This document shows, piece after piece, positions 9,563-19,137 of a stretch of 64,000 bases of DNA. Numbering within the stretch: the stretch's first letter is position 1; each line of letters begins with the position of its first letter. A program made the position numbers and the translations under genes. The stretch is from contig JAUJOT010000003.1 of assembly GCA_030447505.1 (NCBI GenBank), forward strand, positions 62,001 to 126,000. Direction: 5' to 3'. The stretch is from Solirubrobacteraceae bacterium. GTDB taxonomy: Bacteria > Actinomycetota > Thermoleophilia > Solirubrobacterales > Solirubrobacteraceae. The notes under the pieces are model-generated. The model did not search any database, was not told the origin of the DNA, and worked only from the letters and a program-made list of their open reading frames with translations.

Positions 9563-10290
9563 CGCGTCGGCCGCGCGAGCGCAAGGCGCTGCGCCGCGTG
9601 GGCCACAAGGGCGCGGGCCACATCGCGCCTGGCAACACCTTCGGGTCCTTTGCGGCGGCGCTCGAGGGCGGCGTCGACATGATCGAGTTCGACATCCTCC
9701 CCGAGCACGCCGACGGAACCGGCGATCTGCTGCTCGCGCACGACTGGGAGGACGCCGCCGGACGCACGCCGCACACGCTCGACGAGGGCCTCGCGCACTT
9801 CACCGACGCCGCCTACGACGGCGTCGAGCTGCTGCTCGACCTCAAGACGGGCGGCTACGAGGAACGCGTCGTCGCCGCGCTGCACGAGCACCGCCTCTGC
9901 GATCGCGTGCTGATCTCGACGACGGAGGACGCGTCGCTCGAGCTCCTGCGCCGCCGCCATCCGCAGATCGCGCTCAGCTGGTCGTTGCCGCGGCTGCGCC
10001 GCAACCCGCTGCGTAACCCGTTCACGGTGCTGCCCGCCGTCGCCGTGCTGACGTACGTGCGCAGCGCGCTTCCCGGCGTCGCCGCGAACCGCATCCGCCG
10101 CGGCGAGATCGACGCGCTGACGGTGCACTGGCGGCTCATCACCGCGCGCCTGGCGGAAGCGATCGGGCGCGCCGGCGGCGAGCTCTACGCGTGGACGGTC
10201 GACGACCTCGAGCGGATCGAGAGCCTCGAGCTGATGGGCGTGACGGGCGTCATCTCCAACGACCCGGGCCTGTTCACTGGCCCGGCGTGA
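9559..10290 (+). CDS. Glycerophosphodiester phosphodiesterase family protein
   Basis: Hydrolyses glycerophosphodiesters released from phospholipids to sn-glycerol-3-phosphate and an alcohol. The GDPD TIM-barrel signature is present: RVGHKGAGHIAPGNT (usual form HRG...PENT), DMIEFDIL with the metal-binding Glu and Asp, then LAHDW. The C-terminal YAWTVDDLERIESLELMGVTGVISNDP is the typical last strand-helix. HKG instead of HRG and PGNT instead of PENT are departures in the first motif and may shift metal binding. 243 residues, no signal peptide, so cytoplasmic. The start GTG overlaps the nei stop. Its last 17 bp overlap the 3' end of the convergent next gene. Confidence 0.86.
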   Translation: MTRRPRERKALRRVGHKGAGHIAPGNTFGSFAAALEGGVDMIEFDILPEHADGTGDLLLAHDWEDAAGRTPHTLDEGLAHFTDAAYDGVELLLDLKTGGYEERVVAALHEHRLCDRVLISTTEDASLELLRRRHPQIALSWSLPRLRRNPLRNPFTVLPAVAVLTYVRSALPGVAANRIRRGEIDALTVHWRLITARLAEAIGRAGGELYAWTVDDLERIESLELMGVTGVISNDPGLFTGPA

Positions 10291-10780
10291 TCGTGCAGGT
10301 CGACGCCGAGTAGCCGGTCGGGTCGGCGCCCGCGTTGGAGCGGTGCCCCTTGCGCGTGCGCGCGCTCGCGCGCCGCAGGACACTGCCGCCCGCGCTACGC
10401 CACTGAAAGTAGACGCGGCCGCGCAGCAGCACCGGCTGGCGGGCGCTCGGCTCGATCCGCAGCGAACGGCCGAACTGCCGCGGCCGGCGGCCCTTGCCGA
10501 CGCGCAGGAACCCCGAATCGCCGCCCTCGAGGCGGTACCAGCGATCGTCGACCTTCGAGTGGTACTCGACGACGAATCGCATCCAGCGCACCTGCGCGCC
10601 GCTCCTCGAGCCCGGCATCGAGGCGCGGATCCCGATCGTGTTCGGAGCGCCGGCGGTGTCGCAGACGTTGACGGTCGCCCACACCCGCCGGCTGTCGTCG
10701 GAGCCCTGCGCGGCGGCGATCGGTCCCGCGAGCAGCACGAACAGCGTGATGATCCGAGCGCGGCGGCGTAGTACTCGCAT
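10274..10780 (-). CDS. Secreted protein of unknown function
   Basis: Starts MRVLRRRARIITLFVLL, a positively charged and hydrophobic signal sequence ending near AAAQG. The mature part (about 145 residues) has no recognised domain; it is basic, beta-rich in appearance, and has one Cys early (NVCDTAG) and one near the end (STCTITPG) that could pair in a disulfide. Upstream in-frame ATGs at 10798 and 10816 exist but would delay the signal sequence and overlap the sigma-factor gene. The last 17 bp overlap the end of the convergent phosphodiesterase gene. Confidence 0.62.
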   Translation of the reverse strand: MRVLRRRARIITLFVLLAGPIAAAQGSDDSRRVWATVNVCDTAGAPNTIGIRASMPGSRSGAQVRWMRFVVEYHSKVDDRWYRLEGGDSGFLRVGKGRRPRQFGRSLRIEPSARQPVLLRGRVYFQWRSAGGSVLRRASARTRKGHRSNAGADPTGYSASTCTITPGQ

Positions 10781-10796
10781 GAGCGGCGCTGTGACC

Positions 10797-11309
10797 ATGG
10801 CAACCCCTCTCAACACGTCAAGCGCGAGCTTCGATGCGCTGTACCGCGACAGCGCACGCGACCTGTACGCCTACGTGCGCACGCTGCTCGGCGACGACGC
10901 GGCCGCCGAGGACGTCACGGCGCTCGCGTTCGAGCGCGCCTACCGGCGCCGTTCGAGCTTCGATGCGGGCCGCGGCAGCCAGCGCGGCTGGCTGTTCGGC
11001 ATCGCGAGAAACGCGGCGCTGGACGAGCTGCGCCGCCGCAAGCGCGCTGCGCCGCTCGTCGGCGAGCTGCCTGACGAGGGTGCGCCGGCACCCGAGGAGG
11101 AGGCCGACCTCGCGGTGCGCCGGACCACCGTCCGCGCCGCGCTCGCGGCGCTCGCGCCCCGCGACCGTGAGCTCGTCGCGCTGAAGTTCCACGGCGGGCT
11201 GACGAACGCCGAGCTCGCCGCCGTGCTGGGCACAAGCGAATCCAACGCCGGAACCCGAGTGCATCGGGCCGTCGCGAAGCTGAGGGAGGCCTGCAATGCG
11301 CCCGCGTGA
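10797..11309 (+). CDS. ECF-type RNA polymerase sigma factor
   Basis: A 170-residue alternative sigma factor. Sigma region 2 runs from about FDALYRDSARDLYAYV through RGWLFGIARNAALDELRRR (core binding and -10 recognition). Region 4 spans RAALAALAPRDRELVALKF to ESNAGTRVHRAVAKLRE, the helix-turn-helix that reads the -35. An acidic linker rich in Pro and Glu joins them. An in-frame ATG at 10779 would add six residues. The 3' end overlaps the next gene by 14 bp, so the pair is translationally coupled, as is usual for a sigma factor and its anti-sigma partner. Confidence 0.9.
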   Translation: MATPLNTSSASFDALYRDSARDLYAYVRTLLGDDAAAEDVTALAFERAYRRRSSFDAGRGSQRGWLFGIARNAALDELRRRKRAAPLVGELPDEGAPAPEEEADLAVRRTTVRAALAALAPRDRELVALKFHGGLTNAELAAVLGTSESNAGTRVHRAVAKLREACNAPA

Positions 11310-12390
11310 GACGTTGACCCCGGAGCAGGAGCGCGACCTCGAGGCGATCGACGGCGCGCTCGCCGGCGCTGCAGTCGAGTCGCAGCTGCGCGATCTCGAG
11401 GAGCTCGTGCTCGACGTGCGCGCCACCGCGCCGCAGATGAGCCCCGGCTTCGCCGCGCGCCTGGAGCACGAGCTGAGCGAGGGCTTCCCTGCGCCGCGCG
11501 AGCAGCCGTCGCGCGTGCGCCGGCCCGGCCGGCGCTGGCTGCTGCTGCCGGCCGTCGGCTCGCTCGCGGCGGTCGTCGTCGCGCTCGTGGTCGTGTTCGG
11601 CGACGGCGGCGATCAGCGGCCGCTCGGCGCTCGAGCCGAGCCTGCGCCGACCGCATCCTCGGCCGCCCGCGCGAGATCCACGCCGTCGGTCGACCTGAAT
11701 CGGTCGCAGCGAAAGGTCGAGCACAGCGCCTCGCTCGCGCTGCAGGCGCCCGAGGGCGGATTCGACAGCGCGACCGACGCGGTCAACGCGACCGTCGCTC
11801 GCTTCGGGGGGATCGTCGCCAGCGCGCAGATCGGTGCGAGCGACGCCGACGGCGGCGAGGCGACGTATGACCTGCGGATCCCGAGCGATCGCCTGAACCG
11901 CGCGCTCGCCGCACTGGCGCAGCTCGGCCACGTAACCGAGCGCAGCCAGAGCCTCGAGGACATCACGGGCTCGTTCGGCTCCGCGCAGGAGCGCCTGACC
12001 GACGCGCGCGCCGAGCGCCGCGGCCTGCTGCGCGCGCTCGAGCGCGCAACGACGCAGGCGCAGATCGACAGCCTGAAGGCGCAGCTGCGCGGCGTCGGCG
12101 GCCGGATCGGCAGGCTGAAGGGGCAGCTCGCATCGCTGCGCCGGCGCGCCGACCTGGCGACCGTCGGCCTCACGATCCGCAGCACCGGCGAGGCCGGCGA
12201 GACCGGTGGCGGAGCCTGGACGCCCGGCGACGCGGCGGGCGACGCGGTCCGCGTGCTCGAGGTCCTGGCGGGTGTCCTGCTGATCGCCCTCGCGCTGCTC
12301 GTGCCGGCCGGCCTGATCGTCGCCCTGATCGCGCTCGCCGTCCGCTTCGGCCGCCGCCGGCGCCGCGAAGCAGCGCTCGATCCGGCCTGA
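11296..12390 (+). CDS. DUF4349 membrane protein, probable anti-sigma factor
   Basis: A 364-residue protein in four parts. Residues 1-70 form a cytoplasmic helical region without the zinc-binding HxxxCxxC of ZAS-type anti-sigmas. A transmembrane helix follows around WLLLPAVGSLAAVVVALVVV. Then comes an extracytoplasmic DUF4349 domain (NRSQRKVEHSASLAL through LATVGLTIR) with a long coiled coil around GSAQERLTDARAERRGLL. A second transmembrane helix (VLAGVLLIALALLVPAGL) precedes a basic tail. Its 14-bp overlap with the sigma gene suggests it holds that factor at the membrane. DUF4349 proteins are widespread but their function is not settled; the anti-sigma role is inferred from position. Confidence 0.8.
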   Translation: MRPRETLTPEQERDLEAIDGALAGAAVESQLRDLEELVLDVRATAPQMSPGFAARLEHELSEGFPAPREQPSRVRRPGRRWLLLPAVGSLAAVVVALVVVFGDGGDQRPLGARAEPAPTASSAARARSTPSVDLNRSQRKVEHSASLALQAPEGGFDSATDAVNATVARFGGIVASAQIGASDADGGEATYDLRIPSDRLNRALAALAQLGHVTERSQSLEDITGSFGSAQERLTDARAERRGLLRALERATTQAQIDSLKAQLRGVGGRIGRLKGQLASLRRRADLATVGLTIRSTGEAGETGGGAWTPGDAAGDAVRVLEVLAGVLLIALALLVPAGLIVALIALAVRFGRRRRREAALDPA

Positions 12391-12395
12391 CGGCA

Positions 12396-12433
12396 GGCGG
12401 CGCCTCGCGCGGATCCCCGCCGCGCGAGCCGCC
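12396..12433 (+). terminator. Strong GC hairpin after the sigma/DUF4349 pair
   Basis: Arms GGCGG-(bulge CGC)-CTCGCGCGG and CCGCGCGAG-CCGCC with a seven-base loop. No T-run follows, as is common in GC-rich actinomycetes. Confidence 0.6.
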
Positions 12434-12480
12434 GCCGCGCCGGCGCTCGCGCCCCGCTGATCGCTCGCACTCGAGGCTTG

Positions 12481-12496
12481 TGTGCTATTGCTCACA
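12481..12496. promoter_or_regulatory. CRP-like operator (TGTG-N8-CACA)
   Basis: TGTGCTATTGCTCACA matches the CRP/FNR-type spacing TGTG-N8-CACA exactly. It sits 4 bp before the ATG of a Crp/Fnr gene, and its centre holds TATTGC, a plausible -10, so binding would block transcription. Autoregulation is inferred. Confidence 0.6.
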
Positions 12497-12499
12497 CGA

Positions 12500-13195
12500 A
12501 TGGGGACGCGAGAGCAAGACGCGATCGAGCTGCTCTCGCACGTACCGGTCTTCGAGACGCTCGGTCCGACGGAGCTCACCCAGGTCGCCGCGGTGACCGT
12601 GCCGCGCTTCTTCGGCGCCGGCCACGTGATCTTCCGCGAGGGCGACCAGAGCGACACGTGCTACATCGTCCGCAGCGGCCATGCGCGCGCCGTGCGCGAG
12701 CACGGCGACGGGCGCAGCCTGACGCTCGCGCACTTCGGCCCCGGCGACATCTTCGGTGAGCTGGCGATGTTCGACGACGAGCGCCGCTCGGCGACCGTCG
12801 AGACGCTCGATCCCGTCGACGCGGTCGCGATCCTCGGCGCCGATATGCGCCGCCTGCTGCGCGAGCACCCGGAGATCTCCGTCAAGCTCGTCATCTCGCT
12901 CGGGCGCCGGCTGCGCGAGGCCAACGAGCGGATCGCGCGACAGTCCTTCCAGACCGTCCAGAGCCGCGTCGCGGGCGTCCTCGCGCATCTCGTCGTGCAG
13001 GCCCAGGCGGAGGGCGCGGGCGAGCGCGACGTGCTCGTGATCATCACCCAGTCCGACGTCGCCAGGCTCGCAGGCTCCTCGCGCGAGTCCGCCAGCCGCT
13101 TCCTCGCCGTTCTCGAGCGCGCCGGCGTCGTCACGCAGGGCCGCGGGCGCGTGACCGTCCACGACCCGGCGGCGCTGGAGGGCTACGTCTACTGA
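12500..13195 (+). CDS. Crp/Fnr family transcription regulator
   Basis: A 231-residue regulator. Residues about 8-125 form the cyclic-nucleotide-binding jelly roll (FREGDQSDTCYIVRSGHARA; phosphate cassette region FGPGDIFGELAMFDDERRSATVE, very close to the cAMP-binding FGELAL...RSATV pattern). A long dimer helix follows, then the winged helix with recognition region ITQSDVARLAGSSRESASRFLAVLE. No FNR-type cysteine set is present. The ATG at 12500 is preferred over GTG 12482 because the CRP-like palindrome at 12481-12496 would otherwise be coding. The stop codon overlaps the Nudix start (TGATG), so the two are coupled. Confidence 0.9.
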   Translation: MGTREQDAIELLSHVPVFETLGPTELTQVAAVTVPRFFGAGHVIFREGDQSDTCYIVRSGHARAVREHGDGRSLTLAHFGPGDIFGELAMFDDERRSATVETLDPVDAVAILGADMRRLLREHPEISVKLVISLGRRLREANERIARQSFQTVQSRVAGVLAHLVVQAQAEGAGERDVLVIITQSDVARLAGSSRESASRFLAVLERAGVVTQGRGRVTVHDPAALEGYVY

Positions 13196-13623
13196 TGGCG
13201 GTGACCGAGTTCTCCGCCGGCGGCGTGGTCGTCAACGGCGATCGGGAGATCGTCGTCATCGTGCCGACGCGCCGCGCGGCCGACGGGTCGCGGGTGCTCG
13301 CGCTGCCGAAGGGCCATCCCGACGGATCGGAGTCCTCCGCCGAGGCGGCGCTGCGCGAGGTGCGCGAGGAGGCCGGCGTCGAGGCCGAGATCGTCGGCCC
13401 GCTGGGCGAGGTGCGCTACTGGTATCAGCGCGGTGGCAGGCGGATCGCGAAGGTCGTCGAGTTCTTTCTGCTGCGCTACGTCTCGGGCGACGTCGGCGAC
13501 CACGATCACGAGGTCGAGCACGCCCGTTGGGTGCCGGCCGCGGAGGCCGTCAAGACGCTCACGTACGCCGGCGAGCGCGACATGGTGCGCGAGGCGCTGT
13601 CGCGCATCGAGCGTGGCTTGTAG
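13195..13623 (+). CDS. Nudix hydrolase
   Basis: Hydrolyses a nucleoside diphosphate linked to another moiety. The complete Nudix box is present: G-H-P-D-G-S-E then seven residues then REVREEAGV, matching GX5EX7REUXEEXGU. The start VTEFSAGGVVVNGDREIVVI, the PKGHPDG strand and the ending HARWVPAAEAVKTL resemble the actinobacterial MutT/Ap4A-hydrolase-like group of about 140-160 residues. Substrate cannot be decided. The ATG at 13195 overlaps the stop of the Crp gene, so expression is probably coupled to it. Confidence 0.9.
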   Translation: MAVTEFSAGGVVVNGDREIVVIVPTRRAADGSRVLALPKGHPDGSESSAEAALREVREEAGVEAEIVGPLGEVRYWYQRGGRRIAKVVEFFLLRYVSGDVGDHDHEVEHARWVPAAEAVKTLTYAGERDMVREALSRIERGL

Positions 13624-13626
13624 TCT
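13621..13626 (+). promoter_or_regulatory. Candidate -10 element (TAGTCT) for the ASCH gene
   Basis: TAGTCT ends 9 nt before the GTG at 13635 and overlaps the stop codon of the Nudix gene. Confidence 0.45.
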
Positions 13627-13634
13627 GCCCGGCT

Positions 13635-14033
13635 GTGCAGGTGCTCAACTTCTACTCGACGATCTTCGCCGACCAGCTCAAGCGCGGGCGCAAGACCGCC
13701 ACGATCCGCCTCGGCGACAAGTCGCACAAGTACCGCAAGAACCAGGCCGTGCTCGTGACGATCGGCTACCAGCACTCGCCCCGCGAGAAGGTCTTCATGG
13801 CGGTGATCGACAGCGTCGAGGTCAAGCGCGTCAAGGAGCTCTCGCCGCGCGACATCGAGCACGACAACCCCGAGTTCCGGCGCACCGAGGAGATGATCCA
13901 CTTCCTCGAGCAGATCTACGGCCGTGACGTCGGCGTCGAGGACACGGTCACGGTCGTGCGCTTCAGCCAGATCATCGAGAACCCACCCTCGATGACCGAG
14001 CGGCTGCACGGCATCGGCGGGGCGCAGAACTAG
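13635..14033 (+). CDS. ASCH domain protein
   Basis: A 132-residue protein with an ASCH fold (beta-barrel related to PUA), a family that binds RNA or hydrolyses modified nucleosides such as N4-acetylcytidine. The signature region is the N-terminal [21 protein letters not shown], with the G-R-K-T-x-T-x-R pattern seen in this family. A lysine/arginine-rich segment ([14 protein letters not shown]) follows. The start is GTG 13635; the longer frame upstream overlaps the Nudix gene. Just downstream lie the CIRCE operators of groES. Function is not assigned; an RNA-binding role is the cautious guess. Confidence 0.78.
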   Translation: MQVLNFYSTIFADQLKRGRKTATIRLGDKSHKYRKNQAVLVTIGYQHSPREKVFMAVIDSVEVKRVKELSPRDIEHDNPEFRRTEEMIHFLEQIYGRDVGVEDTVTVVRFSQIIENPPSMTERLHGIGGAQN

Positions 14034-14114
14034 CGGCTCGGCTCGCGGGGCAGCCCCACCGGCGCTCGCCGAACGCGTGCGAGACGACCGCGTCGCCGAG
14101 ACGTGAAGAACCTG

Positions 14115-14141
14115 TTGGCACTCCTTCACCACGAGTGCCAA
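14115..14141. promoter_or_regulatory. CIRCE operator 1 (HrcA site)
   Basis: TTGGCACTC-N9-GAGTGCCAA, a perfect inverted repeat with the CIRCE spacing (consensus TTAGCACTC-N9-GAGTGCTAA). HrcA repressor binds such sites and releases them on heat shock. Located 81 bp before groES. Confidence 0.92.
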
Positions 14142-14162
14142 GTGCGCTAGAGTCAGAGCACG

Positions 14163-14189
14163 TTGGCACTCTGGCCGTGCGAGTGCCAA
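14163..14189. promoter_or_regulatory. CIRCE operator 2 (HrcA site)
   Basis: A second perfect TTGGCACTC-N9-GAGTGCCAA, centred 48 bp after the first and 33 bp before the groES ATG. The tandem sites should allow tight HrcA repression of groESL; hrcA itself is not in the window. Confidence 0.92.
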
Positions 14190-14221
14190 ATCACGTTCAC
14201 GAAGGCTCTGGAGGTCAACAC

Positions 14222-14512
14222 ATGAAGCTCAAGCCCCTGGGCGACCGGCTCATCGTGCGGGCGATCGAGGAGGAGGAGACCACAGCGAGTGGCCTCGTCC
14301 TGCCCGACACCGCGAAGGAGAAGCCGCAGAAGGGCAAGGTCATCGCCGTCGGTGACGGCAAGTTCGACGAGGACGGCGACAAGCGCATCCCGCTTGACGT
14401 GGCCGAGGGCGACGAGGTCCTCTACTCGAAGTACGGCGGCACGGAAATCAAGGTCGACGGCGAGGAGCTGCTCGTGCTCCGCGAGTCCGACGTTCTCGCC
14501 AAGATCCTTTAG
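14222..14512 (+). CDS. groES: Co-chaperonin GroES
   Basis: The 96-residue lid of the GroEL chaperonin. [19 protein letters not shown] is the classic N-terminus, the mobile-loop region [17 protein letters not shown] follows, and the C-terminus [17 protein letters not shown] is diagnostic. The ATG at 14222 has a GGAGG at 14210-14214, so the longer upstream frame is rejected. First gene of the groES-groEL operon under two CIRCE operators; 18 bp separate it from groEL. Confidence 0.97.
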   Translation: MKLKPLGDRLIVRAIEEEETTASGLVLPDTAKEKPQKGKVIAVGDGKFDEDGDKRIPLDVAEGDEVLYSKYGGTEIKVDGEELLVLRESDVLAKIL

Positions 14513-14530
14513 TCAGGAGACCAGATACGT

Positions 14531-16168
<1,638 letters not shown>

Positions 16169-16237
16169 GCAGCCTCTCGGCTCACTCTCCCGAGCCGAAG
16201 AGCAGGTGCTCGCCTCCACGAGGGCGAGTGGAACTAC

Positions 16238-16270
16238 AGAGGGCCCGGCGATCCGATCGCCGGGCCCTCT
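16238..16270 (+). terminator. Terminator of groES-groEL
   Basis: A perfect inverted repeat with 16-bp arms (AGAGGGCCCGGCGATC and its complement) around a single C, followed by a pyrimidine-rich CCCGTT. Confidence 0.85.
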
Positions 16271-16349
16271 CCCGTTCACCAGCGGCCTGCTCCGTCAGGC
16301 TGCACCTTGCTGGTGTCGTCTGTTGCGTGACAGCTCGATGAACGACGTT

Positions 16350-16370
16350 CGCAACCACGGTACGGTTGCG
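16350..16370. promoter_or_regulatory. Inverted repeat CGCAACC-N7-GGTTGCG, possible operator
   Basis: A perfect 7-bp inverted repeat 8 bp before the ATG of the secreted protein. The right part includes TACGGT (16361-16366), a plausible -10, so the repeat could be an operator. An RNA hairpin is the other reading. Confidence 0.45.
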
Positions 16371-16378
16371 GCCCGCTC

Positions 16379-17704
16379 ATGAGCCACTCGCCCTCGTCTC
16401 TCCGGTCCCGACGCCGCCGCCTGGCCGTCGCGCTCGTGCTGCTCGGGCTCGCCACGGCCGCCCCCGCGCAGGCGGCGCGCTGGAAGCTCGAGTCGATCGG
16501 CGCCTCCAAGGGCGTCGCCGAGCTGCAGGATCTCGCGTTCGATGCGCAGGGCCGCGCGCTGCTGAGCTGGAACGGCATGTCGCGCGCTCGCGCGCCGCTG
16601 TTCGGCGGCCTCGCGACGCGCGACCCGTCCGGCGGCTGGCAGCGACCGTCCGACCTCGAGGGCATTCAGCGCACGACGGCGCAGATCCACCTCGTCGCGC
16701 CGGCGCGCGCGCTGCTCGTCGCGCACGAGGCCGCCACGAAGGCGAACCTGCGCCGGCTCGTCTTCGCCGAGGGCCGGTCCGACGGCCGCTTCGGCCCGCT
16801 CACCCCGCTTGACGACTTCGTCGGCACATTGTGGTCGGACGCCAACGCGGCGGGCGACGCGATCGTCGCGTGGACGGGCGAGCGCTCGCCGTTTCTGCGC
16901 GTCGCGGAGCGCGCGGCAGGCCAGCCGTTCGGCGCGGCGCGCGAGCTCGCCGTCGGCCGGAGCGCCGCCGTCGCGATCAACGCCCGTGGCGACCGCGTCC
17001 TCGCCTGGCGCGCCGGCCAGCGGCTCGCCGCCCGCGTTCGTCTCGCCGGCGGCGAGTGGGGCGACACCGTGCGCTTCGGCCGCATCAGGTCGGTTCAGAA
17101 CCTGCGGCTGACCGCGTTGATGGCCCGCAACGGGCGCGTCCTGCTGACGTGGGGCAGCGTCCGGCGCCCGTGCGGCGTGTCCGTCCGCGACGGCGCCGGC
17201 AGGTGGCGCTCACGAACACTGGAGCGTCGCTGCGGCCCGACCGGCGCCGGCGAGCGCCGCGCGCCGGTGCTGCCGGTCGCAGACGCCCGCGGCGCAACGT
17301 ACGTCGCGTGGACCGGCCGTACGCGCAGCGGTCGCCGCGCCGTCAAGCTCGCGCGCATCCGAGCCGGCGCATCGGCGAGACCGATCGTGCTGTCGCGCGA
17401 GCGCGGCGCGGTGCTCGACGACGTCGCCGCAGGACCGCGGCGCGCGCTGGCGGTCACGTACGCGGCCCCGCGGCCGACGCGGGCCAACCCGTTGCTCGTC
17501 GCGACGTTCGCCGCGCTGCGCGGCGGCGGCGGCGCGTTCGCGCGCGACCGGCTGACGCCGCATGGCTTCGTCGCGCGGCGCGGCAGCCGCGTCGCGTTTC
17601 ATCCCCTGACCGGCAAGCCTGTCGTCGCGCTGCCGTTTCTGATCGGGCTCGACGTCGCCGTCGGCGCCGCCGTCGGCCCTGCCGCGCCGATCGCAGCGCG
17701 GTGA
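16379..17704 (+). CDS. Secreted protein of unknown function, beta-propeller-like
   Basis: 441 residues. A basic N-terminus (SLRSRRRRLAVALVLLGL) leads to a signal peptide cleaved near AQAAR. The mature part has several related blade-like units of about 50-60 residues, each with a small-residue-rich strand and a W near its end (GRALLSWNGM, GDAIVAWTGE, GDRVLAWRAG, GRVLLTWGS, GATYVAWTGR). This regular pattern suggests a beta-propeller; the repeat assignment is by eye. No catalytic motif is recognised. The final GTGA overlaps the start of the amidase gene, so the two are coupled. Confidence 0.72.
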   Translation: MSHSPSSLRSRRRRLAVALVLLGLATAAPAQAARWKLESIGASKGVAELQDLAFDAQGRALLSWNGMSRARAPLFGGLATRDPSGGWQRPSDLEGIQRTTAQIHLVAPARALLVAHEAATKANLRRLVFAEGRSDGRFGPLTPLDDFVGTLWSDANAAGDAIVAWTGERSPFLRVAERAAGQPFGAARELAVGRSAAVAINARGDRVLAWRAGQRLAARVRLAGGEWGDTVRFGRIRSVQNLRLTALMARNGRVLLTWGSVRRPCGVSVRDGAGRWRSRTLERRCGPTGAGERRAPVLPVADARGATYVAWTGRTRSGRRAVKLARIRAGASARPIVLSRERGAVLDDVAAGPRRALAVTYAAPRPTRANPLLVATFAALRGGGGAFARDRLTPHGFVARRGSRVAFHPLTGKPVVALPFLIGLDVAVGAAVGPAAPIAAR

Positions 17705-19134
17705 CCGCGGGCGGGCTCATGCTGCGGCCGGCCGACGAGCTGGCCGACCTCGTGCGCACGCGAGAGCTGACCGCGCTCGAGCTCGTCGACGCGGCGCTCG
17801 AGCGCATCGCGGCGCTCGAGCCGCAGGTCAACGCGTTCGTCGACGTCGACGCCGAAGGAGCCCGCGCGGCCGCAGCGGCGATCGCCCCCGGCGAGGAGCG
17901 CCCGTTCGCGGGCGTGCCGATCGCGATCAAGAACAACCGCGCCGTGGCGGGCCGGCGCCTGACGCTCGGCGCAGCGTTGATGGGCGACTACACGCCCGGC
18001 CACGACCACAACGTCGTGCGCCGCCTGCGCGCCGCCGGCTTCGTGATCGTCGCCACGACGGCCCTGCCGGAGTGGGGCATCCTGCCCGTGACGGAGGGGC
18101 GGCGGCAGGGGCCGACCCGCAACCCCTGGGATCCGCAGCGCACGCCGGGGGGCTCGTCGGGCGGCTCGGCGGCCGCGGTCGCCGCCGCGATGGTGCCGCT
18201 CGCGCACGGCAACGACGGCGGCGGCTCACTGCGCATCCCGGCCGCCTGCTGCGGTCTCGTCGGCCTCAAGCCGCAGCGCGGGCGGATCTCGCTGGCCCCC
18301 GACGCCGGGGAGCAGTTCCTCGCCCAGGACGGCGTGCTGACCCGCACGGTGCGCGAGAGCGCCCTGCTGCTCGACGTGCTGGCCGGACCGGAGCCGGGCG
18401 ACGCGTCCTGGGCACCGCCGCCGTCGGAGCCCTTCGCGCGCTCTGCGGCGCGCGAGCCGGGCCGCCTGCGGATCGGCGTCGCGACGCTCATGCCGCTGCT
18501 CGAGGCGCAGCTTCACCCGGCCTGCGAGCGTGCGGCGCACGATGCGGCGGCGCTGCTTCGATCGCTCGGCCACGAGGTCGAGCAGGTCCAGCCACCATGG
18601 CACCGGCCCGGTCTGCTGCGGCTCTTCACACACGCGTTCGGGCCCGCGATCTGCTCGTCGATCGCTGCCGCCGGGCTGCTCGCGGGGCGCGATCCGCGCG
18701 CGGAGGACATGGAGCCGCTGAGCTGGGAGCTGTGGCAGACGTCAAAGCGCATCGACTCCGTCCAGGCCGAGCTCGCGCGCTATCAGCTGCAGGCCTTTGG
18801 ACGTGCGATCACGCGCTGGGCGGCGCCCTACGACGCGCTGCTGACGCCCGCGCTCGCCCAGCCGCCGCTGCCGATCGGCGCCCTCGATCCGTGCGGACCC
18901 GATCCCTGGGGCACCTTCGAGCGCTCCGGGCACTTCACGCCGTACACGGCGATCTCGAACGTCACCGGCTCGCCGGCGATCTCGCTGCCGCTGTACGCGC
19001 ACGAGGACGGGCTGCCGCTGGCCGTGCAGCTCATCGGCCGCCCGGCGCAGGAGGGCGCGCTGCTCGCGCTGGCGGCGCAGCTCGAAGCGGCGGCGCCGTG
19101 GCACGGCCGGCGTCCCGCGCTGGCGGCGTGCTGA
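17701..19134 (+). CDS. Amidase (amidase signature family)
   Basis: Hydrolyses a carboxylic amide through the Ser-cis-Ser-Lys triad. Visible: the catalytic Lys in VPIAIKNNRAVAG (commonly IKDN), the glycine/serine-rich signature TPGGSSGGSAAAVAAA, and the nucleophile region GNDGGGSLRIPAACCGLVG. The C-terminus ISLPLYAHEDGLPLAVQLIG is typical. 478 residues from GTG 17701, which overlaps the stop of the previous gene; ATG 17719 is the alternative start. It lacks a GatB/GatC context, so it is a stand-alone amidase of unknown substrate rather than GatA. Confidence 0.92.
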   Translation: MTAGGLMLRPADELADLVRTRELTALELVDAALERIAALEPQVNAFVDVDAEGARAAAAAIAPGEERPFAGVPIAIKNNRAVAGRRLTLGAALMGDYTPGHDHNVVRRLRAAGFVIVATTALPEWGILPVTEGRRQGPTRNPWDPQRTPGGSSGGSAAAVAAAMVPLAHGNDGGGSLRIPAACCGLVGLKPQRGRISLAPDAGEQFLAQDGVLTRTVRESALLLDVLAGPEPGDASWAPPPSEPFARSAAREPGRLRIGVATLMPLLEAQLHPACERAAHDAAALLRSLGHEVEQVQPPWHRPGLLRLFTHAFGPAICSSIAAAGLLAGRDPRAEDMEPLSWELWQTSKRIDSVQAELARYQLQAFGRAITRWAAPYDALLTPALAQPPLPIGALDPCGPDPWGTFERSGHFTPYTAISNVTGSPAISLPLYAHEDGLPLAVQLIGRPAQEGALLALAAQLEAAAPWHGRRPALAAC

Positions 19135-19137
19135 CGG

